DNA of 56,661 bases, taken from NCBI RefSeq assembly GCF_030410375.1, contig NZ_JAUHHE010000018.1, positions 1 to 56,661 on the forward strand, written 5' to 3'. The notes beneath the pieces are model-generated. The model searched no databases. It was not told the origin of the DNA and saw nothing but the letters and a program-made list of their open reading frames with translations. This DNA comes from Zwartia vadi (GTDB lineage Bacteria; Pseudomonadota; Gammaproteobacteria; Burkholderiales; Burkholderiaceae_B). Numbering within the stretch: position 1 is the stretch's first letter; each line of letters starts with the position of its first letter. The translations under genes were made by a program, and so were the position numbers. Of the stretch, positions 46,395-55,404 are shown piece by piece.

Positions 46395-47523
46395 AGACTG
46401 CAAACAGGTATTAAAGCTGCTCGCGCGTTCGCGCAACGTGCTGGTGTCTGGCGCGCCCGGTACGGGTAAGTCGACGCTTCTGGCTGAGGTTGCACTCGCG
46501 TTTGAAACGGCTTTTGGACTTGCTCCAGCAGGTGGAGCGCCAAAGCTCAATCCCGTGGGTGGCATCCCGATCCCACCTGCCGCTGGTGCTGTCAAAGATA
46601 TTCCTGCGCCCACGAAGATGGACCGCAAAATCTTTCGCACAGTCTTCCACCAAAACTCCAAGTACCGCGATTTCGTGTCGGGTATCACTCCGGCAGTCAA
46701 CAAGGCAGCGGGAGACCCAGACTTCTCCATCGTGAAGGGCACGCTGTACCGTGCCAGTGAGCATGCGAAGGGCGCAAATGGCGCAGCCCTCTTGATCATC
46801 GATGAGATCAACCGAGGGCCAGCAGTGCAGGTCTTTGGTGGTGCCATTGTGGCCATTGAGTCCGACAAACGTCTGGCCTCTGATGGGTCCAAGCGCGCCG
46901 AAACGCAGTTCTTTGAAATGCTCGATCCTGCCTCTGGCGAAGTGATTGAGTACGCGTTGCCCCATGACCTCTACATCCTGGCGGCGATGAACCAAGCGGA
47001 TGCGTCGGTGGAGCCTTTGGATGTGGCGTTCTTGCGCCGTTGGGAGCCTCTGCGTTTGGAGCCCGATGAAGCAGCGCTGCGAGCCTTTTATGGGCTTGGC
47101 GCCAAGGGCGCTAATCCACTGCCTGATGTGCCGGCCAACGTGGGTGATGCCTTGGAGGCGTCGGTTCGTGCATGGGTGGCAGTTAATGCCCAAATTGCTT
47201 TGGGGCGTGGCCCCGAGTTCCAGATCGGGCATGGCGTGTTGATGTCGGATGTGAAGCCCCAAACGCTGGCACTTCCTGAGGCTCTTGGCACCCTGTGCGT
47301 GGGTTGGGCTAAGGTGCGAGCGCACGTGGAAGAAGTTTTCTTCGGGGACACCCGTGGCATTGCTGCTACCCTCAATGCACTTGATGGCCCAGCTTTCAAT
47401 CCGTTCAAGCTCACCGAGACGACCTTTGCCGATGACCTGCGGTTTCGTCTTGAAGGCCCCACGAATTTTGCTGAGGGCGACATTTACGTAGCACTGCGGG
47501 CATTTGCCAATCCTCGGGGGTAG
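46384..47523 (+). CDS. McrB-like AAA+ motor, no N-terminal DNA-binding domain
   Basis: 379 residues. Walker A GAPGTGKST at 23-31, Walker B ALLIIDEINRG (D140, E141), and the McrB-type signature AAMNQADASVEPLDVAFLRRW (from 201), the counterpart of MNTADR in McrB. In McrBC this motor hydrolyses GTP, moves along DNA and activates the McrC nuclease; whether this one uses GTP or ATP is unknown. Only 20 residues precede Walker A, whereas E. coli McrB has about 160 residues of DNA-recognition domain there. It overlaps the unknown 197-residue gene. Confidence 0.85.
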   Translation: MASEDCKQVLKLLARSRNVLVSGAPGTGKSTLLAEVALAFETAFGLAPAGGAPKLNPVGGIPIPPAAGAVKDIPAPTKMDRKIFRTVFHQNSKYRDFVSGITPAVNKAAGDPDFSIVKGTLYRASEHAKGANGAALLIIDEINRGPAVQVFGGAIVAIESDKRLASDGSKRAETQFFEMLDPASGEVIEYALPHDLYILAAMNQADASVEPLDVAFLRRWEPLRLEPDEAALRAFYGLGAKGANPLPDVPANVGDALEASVRAWVAVNAQIALGRGPEFQIGHGVLMSDVKPQTLALPEALGTLCVGWAKVRAHVEEVFFGDTRGIAATLNALDGPAFNPFKLTETTFADDLRFRLEGPTNFAEGDIYVALRAFANPRG

Positions 47524-47526
47524 CGC

Positions 47527-48840
47527 GTGGTGCACACCCGAACACGGCTGTCCCTTGTTGAGTACGGTGTACCCGTAGACCTGAGCCGTCAGATTGTTGA
47601 CGCCATTGGGGTAGATCTCACGAAGGCCAACAGCCTGTTGATGGAGGCTGGGAGTCGTGTTGCATCGAGCCTCCGGCTCAACTACAACCCCATCAGTGTG
47701 GATGCCAAGGGCACACGGGCCATCGACTTTGCGGGCCTCATTCGCATGGCGCCTTCACTGGAATTGGAAGTCGCGCCCAAGTTCTTGGGACTCGATGACG
47801 CCGATGCTGCGTGGCGCGAGGACTTCTTTTTTCTCTCCACGCTTTCAAGGCATGGGCGCCTATTGGCCTCTGAACGACTCTCGGCCTCAGGAGGCACACC
47901 ACGGGACCTTTCCACGTTGGTGGCGCGTTCCATCACGAGCATGTACGAGGCACGAAAGCGGCGCCCACTGCGCAGCTACCGCAGAGTACGCGAGGCAGAC
48001 TTTTTCATTGATGGGGACCCCGACCCGGTGGACCTCATCTTTCCGTCTCCCGATGGCTTTGAGCAAGAGCTCATCAGCTTTGATCGGAAGAACGGTTGGA
48101 ACGGGGACATCGTGGCTGCGGCCAAGGAGCTACTGCCTGAGGTGAGCGACCCGTCGGCTGCAAGTTCCTTGGTGCGCTTGATCGAAGACCTCTCGCCCCA
48201 AAACACCCCTGCCAATCGTCGCAAACCCATTCCTGCACGACACAGAGCGTGGAGGCCACTGCATGATCTCTCCATTGATGTGCTTGGAGGCTTGGGCCTC
48301 AACTACAAGCAGGGCCAGGCGCATGCACCGGGCTACTTGGTTGATACGTGGCGAGTGTGGGAAGACCTGTTGACGGTTGCTGCTCGATTGGGCTTTGGTC
48401 GCAATGCAGTAGTGCCTCAACGAGGCTTCCCCTTGGGAACCAAGACCAAGATCAGCACGGGTGCTGTGAGCAAGCTTTCGGTGTATCCAGACTGCGTAAT
48501 TGAGCCCGAAGGCACACGCCCAAGGATGCTGCTGGATGCCAAGTACAAGGGCCACGTGGAGAAGGGGCAGCTTCGCATCAGTGAGGCAGACATCTACGAG
48601 GCCTTGGCATTCTCGAAAGCTACCGAATGCAACTTGGTGGCGCTAGCCTATCCTGCGCAGCCAGGAGACTATCCACAATCTGTGGGCACCTGCACGGTCT
48701 TTGAAAGGATTCAAGTGGACGCTGTGCAGATCTTGGGGCTCCAGATCGAGTGCCGTGGCGTGTCAAAAGTCGGTGGATTGCGGGCGTTCTCGTCGAATTT
48801 CAGCGCCGGTCTTCGGTCTTGCCATCCCGAGCAGTATTAA
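47527..48840 (+). CDS. McrC-like nuclease subunit
   Basis: 437 residues, GTG start 3 bases after the mcrB-like stop. The C-terminal half holds a PD-(D/E)XK site: YPDCVIEPEGTRPRMLLDAKYKG (P-D, then D-A-K), as in McrC and LlaJI.R2. The N-terminal part is the domain that meets the McrB ring. It ends the operon; a gap of 66 AT-rich bases follows and then a type I restriction relic. Confidence 0.85.
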   Translation: MVHTRTRLSLVEYGVPVDLSRQIVDAIGVDLTKANSLLMEAGSRVASSLRLNYNPISVDAKGTRAIDFAGLIRMAPSLELEVAPKFLGLDDADAAWREDFFFLSTLSRHGRLLASERLSASGGTPRDLSTLVARSITSMYEARKRRPLRSYRRVREADFFIDGDPDPVDLIFPSPDGFEQELISFDRKNGWNGDIVAAAKELLPEVSDPSAASSLVRLIEDLSPQNTPANRRKPIPARHRAWRPLHDLSIDVLGGLGLNYKQGQAHAPGYLVDTWRVWEDLLTVAARLGFGRNAVVPQRGFPLGTKTKISTGAVSKLSVYPDCVIEPEGTRPRMLLDAKYKGHVEKGQLRISEADIYEALAFSKATECNLVALAYPAQPGDYPQSVGTCTVFERIQVDAVQILGLQIECRGVSKVGGLRAFSSNFSAGLRSCHPEQY

Positions 48841-48906
48841 ATTTTTGACTGGTATTTTTCATGGTGTCAGTAAATAATTAAACTGTAAGTTGTTGATTTT
48901 AAAATT

Positions 48907-49359
48907 AACTTGGACTACATCCTGCAGCTGATCTTCGATCATAACAAGAAGTCCAAGACCAAAGCAGATTTGGTCGATGAAGTGCATCGCGTGATTCGCG
49001 CTAGTCTGGGCAACCGCGCCAAAGAGAGCTTGCTCGTGGATTTCATCAATCAGACCGATCTGGACCAGATTGGTGATAAAGCCGGTGTGATTGAAGCCTT
49101 CTTCACCTTTGCCCAAGCGGAACAGCAGCGTGAGGCGCAGGAACCGATCAGCGCCGAGAATCTGAATGCCGAGGCAACACGGCGTTATATCACCACCTCG
49201 CTCAAGCGGGAGTTTGCCAGTGACAGCGGTACCGAGCTCAATGCCGTCTTGCCCAAAATGAGCCCGTTGAACCCGCAGTAACTGACCAAAAAGCAGAGCA
49301 TGTTTCAGAAAATCGCCGCTTTTGTGGAGAAGCTCAAGGGCGTGGGTGGGCAGGTCTGA
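48907..49359 (+). pseudogene. hsdR: type I restriction HsdR, C-terminal remnant with a stop
   Basis: Reads as the end of the EcoR124-type HsdR C-terminal domain ([31 protein letters not shown] stretch, [20 protein letters not shown]). It opens without a start codon, and a TAA at 49279-49281 breaks it after SPLNPQ, where relatives usually have Tyr; the frame then continues LTKKQSMFQKIAAFVEKLKG to the natural TGA at 49357. Motor and nuclease domains are gone, as are hsdM and hsdS. Confidence 0.8.
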
Positions 49360-49368
49360 AGGATAAGT

Positions 49369-50256
49369 ATGAACAAATCAGCCACCATCAAACTGTTCCC
49401 TCCTTTCGGAAACGCTCAAGGCATCCGCACGGCAGAGATCTCTAACTGGTCTGGAAAGGCCGTCGCGGCGCCTAGATCTGAGCCCAAGCACTTAATGTCA
49501 CGCGAGGATATCAAAACCCCCGGTGTGTATTTTCTGATTGGCGATGATGAAGAGTCTGGCGTTTCGCTACTTTACATCGGCGAAGCTGAATCGGTGACCT
49601 ACCGACTGAAGCAGCACCTGTCGAAAGAGTTTTGGAGTTCGGTCATTGCCGTATTCAGCAAAGGCGAAAACTTGACCAAGGCACATATGAGCTACTTGTA
49701 AGGCTGGTTGATCGAAATTGCTCAGGATGTGGGTAAGTGCAAGTTGGTCAATGGCAATGGTGGCGGCTCCAAGCTGCCGGAATCGGATCTGCACAACATG
49801 GAGGTCTTTCTGTCGCGGGTGGCCCAGCTGTTGCCGGTTTTGAGGTGTAATTTCTTGACGCCTACGATTGTAGCGGCATCAACGATTGATCTGCACAACG
49901 CCCTCTATTGTGCACGTAAGGGTGCAAAGGCGACTGGGGTCAGATCAGCCAACGGCTTTACGGTGTTCAAAGAGTCCAGCGTCGTTAAGGATTATCAAAA
50001 AGCTACCTACAACAGTGGTAAGTAGATCATCAGGCTACGCGACAAGTTGTGCCAAGCTGGGAGTCTAGTATTGCAGGGTAACTTTTATGTGTTTGCCCAG
50101 GATGTTGAATTCTCCAGCCCTAGTGCTGCTGCGGCTATTGTGATGGGTGGCAGTGCCCAGGGTCCAGCAGTTTGGAAAGACGTCGACGGGAAATCACTCA
50201 AAGATATCGAGGCCAGTTCCGAATTGGCGTCAGTGTCCGAACAGGGGCTGAGGTAA
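49369..50256 (+). pseudogene. GIY-YIG nuclease with DUF4357, two in-frame stops
   Basis: One reading frame of 295 codons, interrupted by TAA at 49699-49701 and TAG at 50023-50025. Part one has GIY-YIG motifs (TPGVYFLIG, LLYIGEAESVTYRLKQH); part two reads LIEIAQDVGKCKLVNGNGGG; part three has the DUF4357 end (FAQDVEFSSPSAAAAIVMGG). The first stop replaces the residue after SYL, where relatives have a conserved Glu, likely catalytic (GAA to TAA). Such genes commonly follow hsdR. It starts 9 bases after the hsdR remnant. Confidence 0.8.
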
Positions 50257-50478
50257 CTATGTGCTCAATTCCACCCAGAAATGAAGTTTCTGCGGGCCGT
50301 TCGTCCTCGGCCAAGTGCTCTGAAATATTTTGTCGATATTGAGCACAACTTCGCATTGTTAGATTCCGTTGGCAGGTTGGCATGTTCTCTCAGGAAAAAT
50401 ACTGAGGAACTTTTATGTTGCAGTGTGTCAAAACTATTAGCTCCGGAGCAAAACAGCAACAACATTAAGGAGTTTGTA

Positions 50479-50886
50479 ATGGAATTCTTCGCCATTGAAG
50501 ATCACCTGGTCAACTGCTATACCCGCAGCCAGGCGATGGCGGACGGGATGCTTGTCGATATCAGCGAGGCTACCGTCAAAGCAGGTTTCAAGGCACCAGT
50601 GGCCATGACCAGAACTGCCTGGTCCGATTGTGTTGAGTGGTCAAAAGCCACGGCCGATCGTAAAGCGACATTCCAAGACGAAAAGGATCGGCTACGGGCC
50701 GTGGTGTATGTGGCCATGCTCGCTGCTCGAAACTGTGAGGGCATGTCACGCACGGTGTTTGATCTTTACCGTGTGCCAGTGACCGGCAAAAGCCTAAAGC
50801 CGCGTCGTAGATCACTGGTCATGCAAATCGGTCCGGGTGATACCGGCGAGCCCGTCATCACAATCTCGCTGCCCGGCGAATGCTAG
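50479..50886 (+). CDS. DUF6573 protein of mobile elements
   Basis: 135 residues. The opening IEDHLVNCYTRSQAMADGMLVDISE is typical of DUF6573, found on plasmids and integrative elements beside DUF932 genes. AAGGAG lies 7 bases before the ATG, which decides the start; the frame open from 50281 before it is not supported. No known activity. A terminator follows. Confidence 0.75.
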   Translation: MEFFAIEDHLVNCYTRSQAMADGMLVDISEATVKAGFKAPVAMTRTAWSDCVEWSKATADRKATFQDEKDRLRAVVYVAMLAARNCEGMSRTVFDLYRVPVTGKSLKPRRRSLVMQIGPGDTGEPVITISLPGEC

Positions 50887-50898
50887 CGTAGCAGGGCT

Positions 50899-50936
50899 CA
50901 AAACCCGGTTGGTCTACCACTGATCGCCGGGTTTTG
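50899..50936 (+). terminator. terminator after the DUF6573 gene
   Basis: A perfect 10-bp stem, CAAAACCCGG and CCGGGTTTTG, around an 18-base loop, 13 bases after the stop codon. The T-rich right arm supports intrinsic termination. Confidence 0.7.
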
Positions 50937-51165
50937 ATGTTTGGATATTTGTGCATCATGATCATTGCCACGTTTTTGAATGGCATCATGCTGCTTCATG
51001 AGTAGCGGCCCTTCTCCATGTTGAATATTTGAGAACTTCCGATGTGACTTGTTCATGACACCAAGTGCTGCTTGCATTGTGTTGTCTGAGCTTGATCGTA
51101 ATTGAACTTATCCTGAGCGTCTCCGCTATGCGGACTGGGCTGTGTCAGGTTCGCTGTTCGCTCAT

Positions 51166-51589
51166 CCCTGACGGGACCGGCTATTTGCCGGCCTTTTCCA
51201 TCCCTGACGCCTTCGGCCCGGCACAGTGATCCGGGCCTGCGCGCTTTGCTTGCGTGCAGTCGACAGCTTTGGGTCGCGGCAGTTGCCATTGTCTTTCCCG
51301 ATCTCATCACCTATTCCCCGACTGTAGCCCGTGGCCGTGGGCCATCAAGGCGCATCAGGCCGTGTCCTCGGCAAGCCTGCGGGCCGCACCTACCTGCTGC
51401 TTATCTCCTTGACGGTCCACGTTCGTGGGCTCCTGACCGTCGCGGGCGATGAACTCAGGAAAGACGGTGGCAACCAAGCCAGCCGGGTTCCTCGTGCCAA
51501 CTGCACAGAACCGCCGAAAGGACGGGCTCCGAATCTTGGAATCCGGTGTGCAGTGAACAGATAAACCATTTACGACAGGAGAGTAAAAA
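51166..51589 (+). ncRNA. structured 5' leader of the DUF932 gene (candidate cis-regulatory RNA)
   Basis: A GC-rich 420-base stretch without a convincing gene. It holds several exact stems: CCGGC/GCCGG (51177-51191), GGCCCGG/CCGGGCC (51215-51237), GACGGT/ACCGTC (51411-51441) enclosing CCAC-GTTC-GTGG, and ACTGCACA (51500-51507) with TGTGCAGT (51547-51554), 36 bases before the start codon. Leaders of this kind (for example the radC and STAXI motifs) are known before anti-restriction and DUF932-type genes of mobile elements. I cannot assign it to a class by eye. Confidence 0.45.
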
Positions 51590-52420
51590 ATGTTGGCATC
51601 ACGCTTCGCTTCGCGTTCCCCAGTACTTCGCAGTGCATCACCTTTGACCGATGATCAAATCCGTGCGGTGGTCCCGTCAATCTTTGCTGACGCACCACAT
51701 GAAAGCCGTTCGCATCGATACAGTTACATCCCGACCGTGGCTGTGTTGGATGAGTTGCGCAAGGAAGGTTTTCAGCCCTTTATGGTTACCCAGACCCGGG
51801 TACGAAATGAAGACCGGCGCGATTTCACTAAACATATGATCCGCTTGCGCCATGCTGGCCAGATCAATGATCGCGGCGAGGCCAACGAGATTATTTTGCT
51901 TAATTCGCATGACGGCACCAGCAGTTACCAGATGCTGGCAGGCATGTTTCGATTTGTATGCAGTAATGGGCTTGTTTGCGGTGAAACGGTGGCCGATGTC
52001 AGAGTGCCTCACAAGGGGGACGTGACTGCTCAGGTAGTCGAAGGCGCATACAGGGTTTTGAGTGGCTTTGACAATGCGAGGGAATCTCGCGAACTGATGC
52101 AGGAAATCACCCTGGACGATGGCGAGGCGGAAGTGTTCGCGCGTGCGGCGCTGTCACTGAAATATGACGATCCACAAAAGCCAGCACCCGTTACAGAAAA
52201 CCAGATTCTGTTATCGAGGCGTGCCGAAGACACCAAGCCAGACCTCTGGAGCGTCTTTAACCGTACACAGGAAAACCTGACCAAGGGTGGTTTGTCAGGT
52301 CGTACCGCTAATGGCAGTCGTCAAAAGACACGGCCAGTACTAGGCATCGATCAAAACATCAAACTCAATCGGGCTTTGTGGTTACTAGCTGATGGCATGC
52401 GGCAATTAAAAACTGGGTAA
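51590..52420 (+). CDS. DUF932 protein of mobile elements
   Basis: 276 residues, DUF932 over most of the length (SHRYSYIPTVAVLDELRKEG, HMIRLRH, EIILLNSHDGTSSYQMLAG, FRFVCSNGLVCG). DUF932 proteins are frequent on plasmids and integrative conjugative elements, sometimes near anti-restriction genes; the activity is unknown. AGGAGAG precedes the ATG. A long structured leader precedes it and a terminator follows at once. Confidence 0.85.
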   Translation: MLASRFASRSPVLRSASPLTDDQIRAVVPSIFADAPHESRSHRYSYIPTVAVLDELRKEGFQPFMVTQTRVRNEDRRDFTKHMIRLRHAGQINDRGEANEIILLNSHDGTSSYQMLAGMFRFVCSNGLVCGETVADVRVPHKGDVTAQVVEGAYRVLSGFDNARESRELMQEITLDDGEAEVFARAALSLKYDDPQKPAPVTENQILLSRRAEDTKPDLWSVFNRTQENLTKGGLSGRTANGSRQKTRPVLGIDQNIKLNRALWLLADGMRQLKTG

Positions 52421-52427
52421 TACGTGT

Positions 52428-52449
52428 GAGGGGGTAACCCCTCTTTTTT
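52428..52449 (+). terminator. terminator after the DUF932 gene
   Basis: GAGGGG-GTAA-CCCCTC followed by six T, seven bases after the stop codon: a textbook intrinsic terminator. Confidence 0.9.
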
Positions 52450-53109
52450 ATGGGTGGTGCAATCAAGTGTTGCCCGGCTATGCCGGGCCCCAGGATCCAG
52501 ACCTTGCAGTCACTAGTGTGCCTGCTGACGCCTTGTCGGTCTGAAACGTAAACCGTGTTTAATCCCTTAAAGGCGTCACACATGACGCACCCCGGTGGGG
52601 TTGAGATAGCCTAGGTAGGGCGAGGATCTGACGATTTGTTGATGCAGATGTTTGTGGCCTCAGCAAATCTGAGGTATGGTTTACCTTGATGATTTGTTTA
52701 GCCTTTCCTGTGGCTCAGTTGTGGTTTGCAGTGTAAGCAAGTTATCCGAGCTAGTCCGGGCGCGAGTGCGAGGGGACGATTCTGACCTGGGTTGGGCATC
52801 AGTTGGATACTCTGTTGGTGCACTTGAAGACTTTCTCGTCACGGCTTGAGGATCCGCTGATTAACGAATGGATAAGTATTGAGGATGTAGCTGCCTCTGG
52901 ACTGACGACCAGAGCGAAGTTTCTTTCCAAAGCGCACTGTTGAAGGTCTGATAACAGCCAAGAGCTGTCAGTGAGCACAAATGCCATAAGCGATGCTCGG
53001 CTCTGCGCATCGGTCTAGAATAAGCCAGAATGCGGGCCAATAGCAGCCCGCTCGACAAAGCGAGGGAGGCGAGCATGATAGGCGCAATCGGGCGATCGGA
53101 GGGCCAAGC
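52450..53109. other. intergenic, no gene assigned
   Basis: Only short frames without families. A plus-strand stretch near 52805-52940 (RLEDPLINEWISIEDVAASG) has a faint look of an IS4-type transposase N-terminus but is too short to call. The junction between the DUF932 block and the anticodon-nuclease-like gene lies somewhere here. Confidence 0.4.
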
Positions 53110-55404
53110 ATGAGCCTTGATCGCATCAAGTTGCTTCGAAACGTGGGGCAATTCGATTCCGTAAGTGAAGGGGCGCAGTTCCCGCTGACTCGCTTGGTAC
53201 TGATCTATGCCGAGAACGGCCGCGGCAAGACGACGCTCTCCTCCATTCTGAGATCAGCGGGCACTGGTAACCCTCATCTCGTCACCGAGCGCCATCGCCT
53301 CGGGGCGCAGCAGCCTCCTCACTTGGTCTTGACCCCGAGGGCGGGTCCGCCAGTGGTTTTCCAGAATGCCGTCTGGTCAAGTACGCTGCCCGGCATCGCC
53401 GTCTTCGATGATCACTTTGTCGCTCAGAACGTGTGCGCAGGCATTGAGATCGGCACGTCACACCGGCAGAACCTGCACGAACTGATCCTCGGCGAGCAGG
53501 GTGTTGCGCTGAATGCCGCTCTAAAAGGCCATGTGGCTAGTATCGAGGATCACAACCGGACTTTACGAGCACTCGGCGACGCGATACCGGTGGAGGCACG
53601 CGGCAATATGGCGGTCGATGCGTTTTGCGCTTTGCCTGCGCTAGCCGACATCGACGTCACTATCCAGGATGGCGAGCGAGACTTGGCTGCGGCAAGGTCG
53701 GCCGATGCGGTACGGCAGGCTGCGACGTTTATCGCACTCAACCTGCCCAGCTTCGACATCCAGGCTATCAACGCGCTTCTAGCCCGGACGCTGCCTGATC
53801 TTGAGGCGGAAGCTGCCCACAGAGTCCAGGCCCATCTAGTCAAGCTCGGTGGAGCAGGCGCCACGTGGGTCAGTGATGGCATGCAGAGTATCGCTGCCGC
53901 TTCCACTGGCATGGATCACGAAATCTGCCCCTTCTGTGCTCAAGATTTAGCTAACTCGCCCCTATTGCGCCACTACCGTGCTTACTTCAGCGAGGCCTAC
54001 GATCAATTGAAGCGCGACGTGGAGCAGCAGGTCCGAGAGCTGAACGATACTCACGGCGCGCCTGCTGCGCTCACCTTTGAAAGATCACTACGAGAAGCGG
54101 AACAGCGTCGCAACTTTTGGGGCGCCTTCGTGCAGGTGCCCGAGATCACTGTCGACATCACGGTGCTTACGCGCGCATGGGGAGAAGCGCGGGAAGCAAT
54201 AGCAGAAGTGCTCACCGCAAAGCAGGCCGCTCCATTGGAAGGCAGCATCCTGCCTGAGGCTGCAATGGCCGCTATCGCGAACTACGAGGCGGTCAAGGTG
54301 GCCGTCACTGCCTGTTCCGAGTCCTTGACGGCCAGCAATGGCCAGATCGCACTCGTCAAGGAGCGCGCAGCCGAGGCCAATGTCGTTGATCTGACAGCCG
54401 ATCTAACGCGGCTGAAAATCACACGTGCGCGCTACTCCGAAAACGTCGCTCCGCAATGTGCGGCGTACGAAGAAGAAAAGGCAGCGAAGACCAGAACAGA
54501 AAACTTGAGAGATCAAGCGCGCATCGCCTTGGACAACTACCGGCAGAATATCTTTCCGGCTTATCAAATAGTGCTCAACGACTACCTCGGACGTTTTAAC
54601 GCCGGGTTTCGCCTTGACCAAGTCGATTCAGTCAATACGCGAGGGGGATCAGCCTGCTCGTATAACGTATTGATCAATAATGCAGTGGTGCCCCACACGG
54701 CCGATGCAGGTCCTTCGTTCCGCAACACACTCAGCGCTGGGGATCGCAATGCACTTGCGTTGGCGTTCTTCTTCGCATCATTGGAGCAAGACCAGCAGCT
54801 CGCTCAGAAGATAGTGGTCATCGACGACCCCATGACAAGCCTCGACGAGCACCGTTCGTTGACTACCGTGCAGGAGATTCGCCGCATGCTTCCTCGAGTT
54901 GCCCAGGTGATTGTGCTTTCGCACTCAAAGCCTTTTTTATGTAACCTGTGGGAGGGCGCGAACACATCGGACCGCTCCGCCATCAGGCTGATTCGCGCAG
55001 CAGCGGGCTCGACATTCGCCGCATGGGATGTCCGTCAGGACTGCATCACGGAGCATGATCGGCGTCACGAGCTCGTGACCGGATATCTGCAAGCCGCCAA
55101 TCCGGCAGTCGAACGACAGGTCGCTGCAGCCTTGCGTCCCATTCTTGAGGCATTCGCACGCGTTGCCTACCCCAATACCTTCCAGCCAGGTGGACTTCTC
55201 GGACCGTTCATCGGCATCTGCGAGCAACGGGTGAACACCCCGGGCCAGATCCTAAGTGAGGCCGACATCGTGGAGCTTCGGGCGCTGCTGGACTACTCCA
55301 ACCAGTTCCACCACGACAGCAACCCCGCGTGGGCAATCCAGGTCATCAATGACCAGGCGCTCGTCAACTTCGCGCAGCGCACCTTGGCTTTTACCAGGCG
55401 GTAG
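53110..55404 (+). CDS. AAA_13 ATPase, PrrC/RloC-like anticodon nuclease candidate
   Basis: 764 residues. Walker A in AENGRGKTT (34-42), a CPFC pair at 273-276 in the middle of the coiled-coil region (one half of a zinc-hook-like site), ABC signature TLSAGDRNALALAFF, and Walker B VVIDDPMTSLDEHR with LSHSKPFL. The C-terminal part has R676-PIL-E680 and H734/H735 in NQFHHD, which matches the R-x3-E...H triad of the PrrC and RloC anticodon nucleases. These enzymes cut tRNA to stop phage growth when host restriction is disturbed. GGAGGG precedes the ATG. tRNA cleavage is not proven by sequence. Confidence 0.8.
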   Translation: MSLDRIKLLRNVGQFDSVSEGAQFPLTRLVLIYAENGRGKTTLSSILRSAGTGNPHLVTERHRLGAQQPPHLVLTPRAGPPVVFQNAVWSSTLPGIAVFDDHFVAQNVCAGIEIGTSHRQNLHELILGEQGVALNAALKGHVASIEDHNRTLRALGDAIPVEARGNMAVDAFCALPALADIDVTIQDGERDLAAARSADAVRQAATFIALNLPSFDIQAINALLARTLPDLEAEAAHRVQAHLVKLGGAGATWVSDGMQSIAAASTGMDHEICPFCAQDLANSPLLRHYRAYFSEAYDQLKRDVEQQVRELNDTHGAPAALTFERSLREAEQRRNFWGAFVQVPEITVDITVLTRAWGEAREAIAEVLTAKQAAPLEGSILPEAAMAAIANYEAVKVAVTACSESLTASNGQIALVKERAAEANVVDLTADLTRLKITRARYSENVAPQCAAYEEEKAAKTRTENLRDQARIALDNYRQNIFPAYQIVLNDYLGRFNAGFRLDQVDSVNTRGGSACSYNVLINNAVVPHTADAGPSFRNTLSAGDRNALALAFFFASLEQDQQLAQKIVVIDDPMTSLDEHRSLTTVQEIRRMLPRVAQVIVLSHSKPFLCNLWEGANTSDRSAIRLIRAAAGSTFAAWDVRQDCITEHDRRHELVTGYLQAANPAVERQVAAALRPILEAFARVAYPNTFQPGGLLGPFIGICEQRVNTPGQILSEADIVELRALLDYSNQFHHDSNPAWAIQVINDQALVNFAQRTLAFTRR

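Noticed and set aside
46411..47535. 374-codon minus-strand frame opposite the McrB-like gene
   Set aside because: Shadow of the AAA+ gene, whose Walker motifs are on the plus strand.
50281..50478. N-terminal extension of the DUF6573 protein
   Set aside because: AAGGAG directly before the ATG at 50479 and the family's usual start both support the shorter protein; the extension has no similarity to the family.
52805..52940. Faint IS4-type transposase N-terminal similarity
   Set aside because: Too short, no start and no DDE core nearby; similarity judged by eye only.
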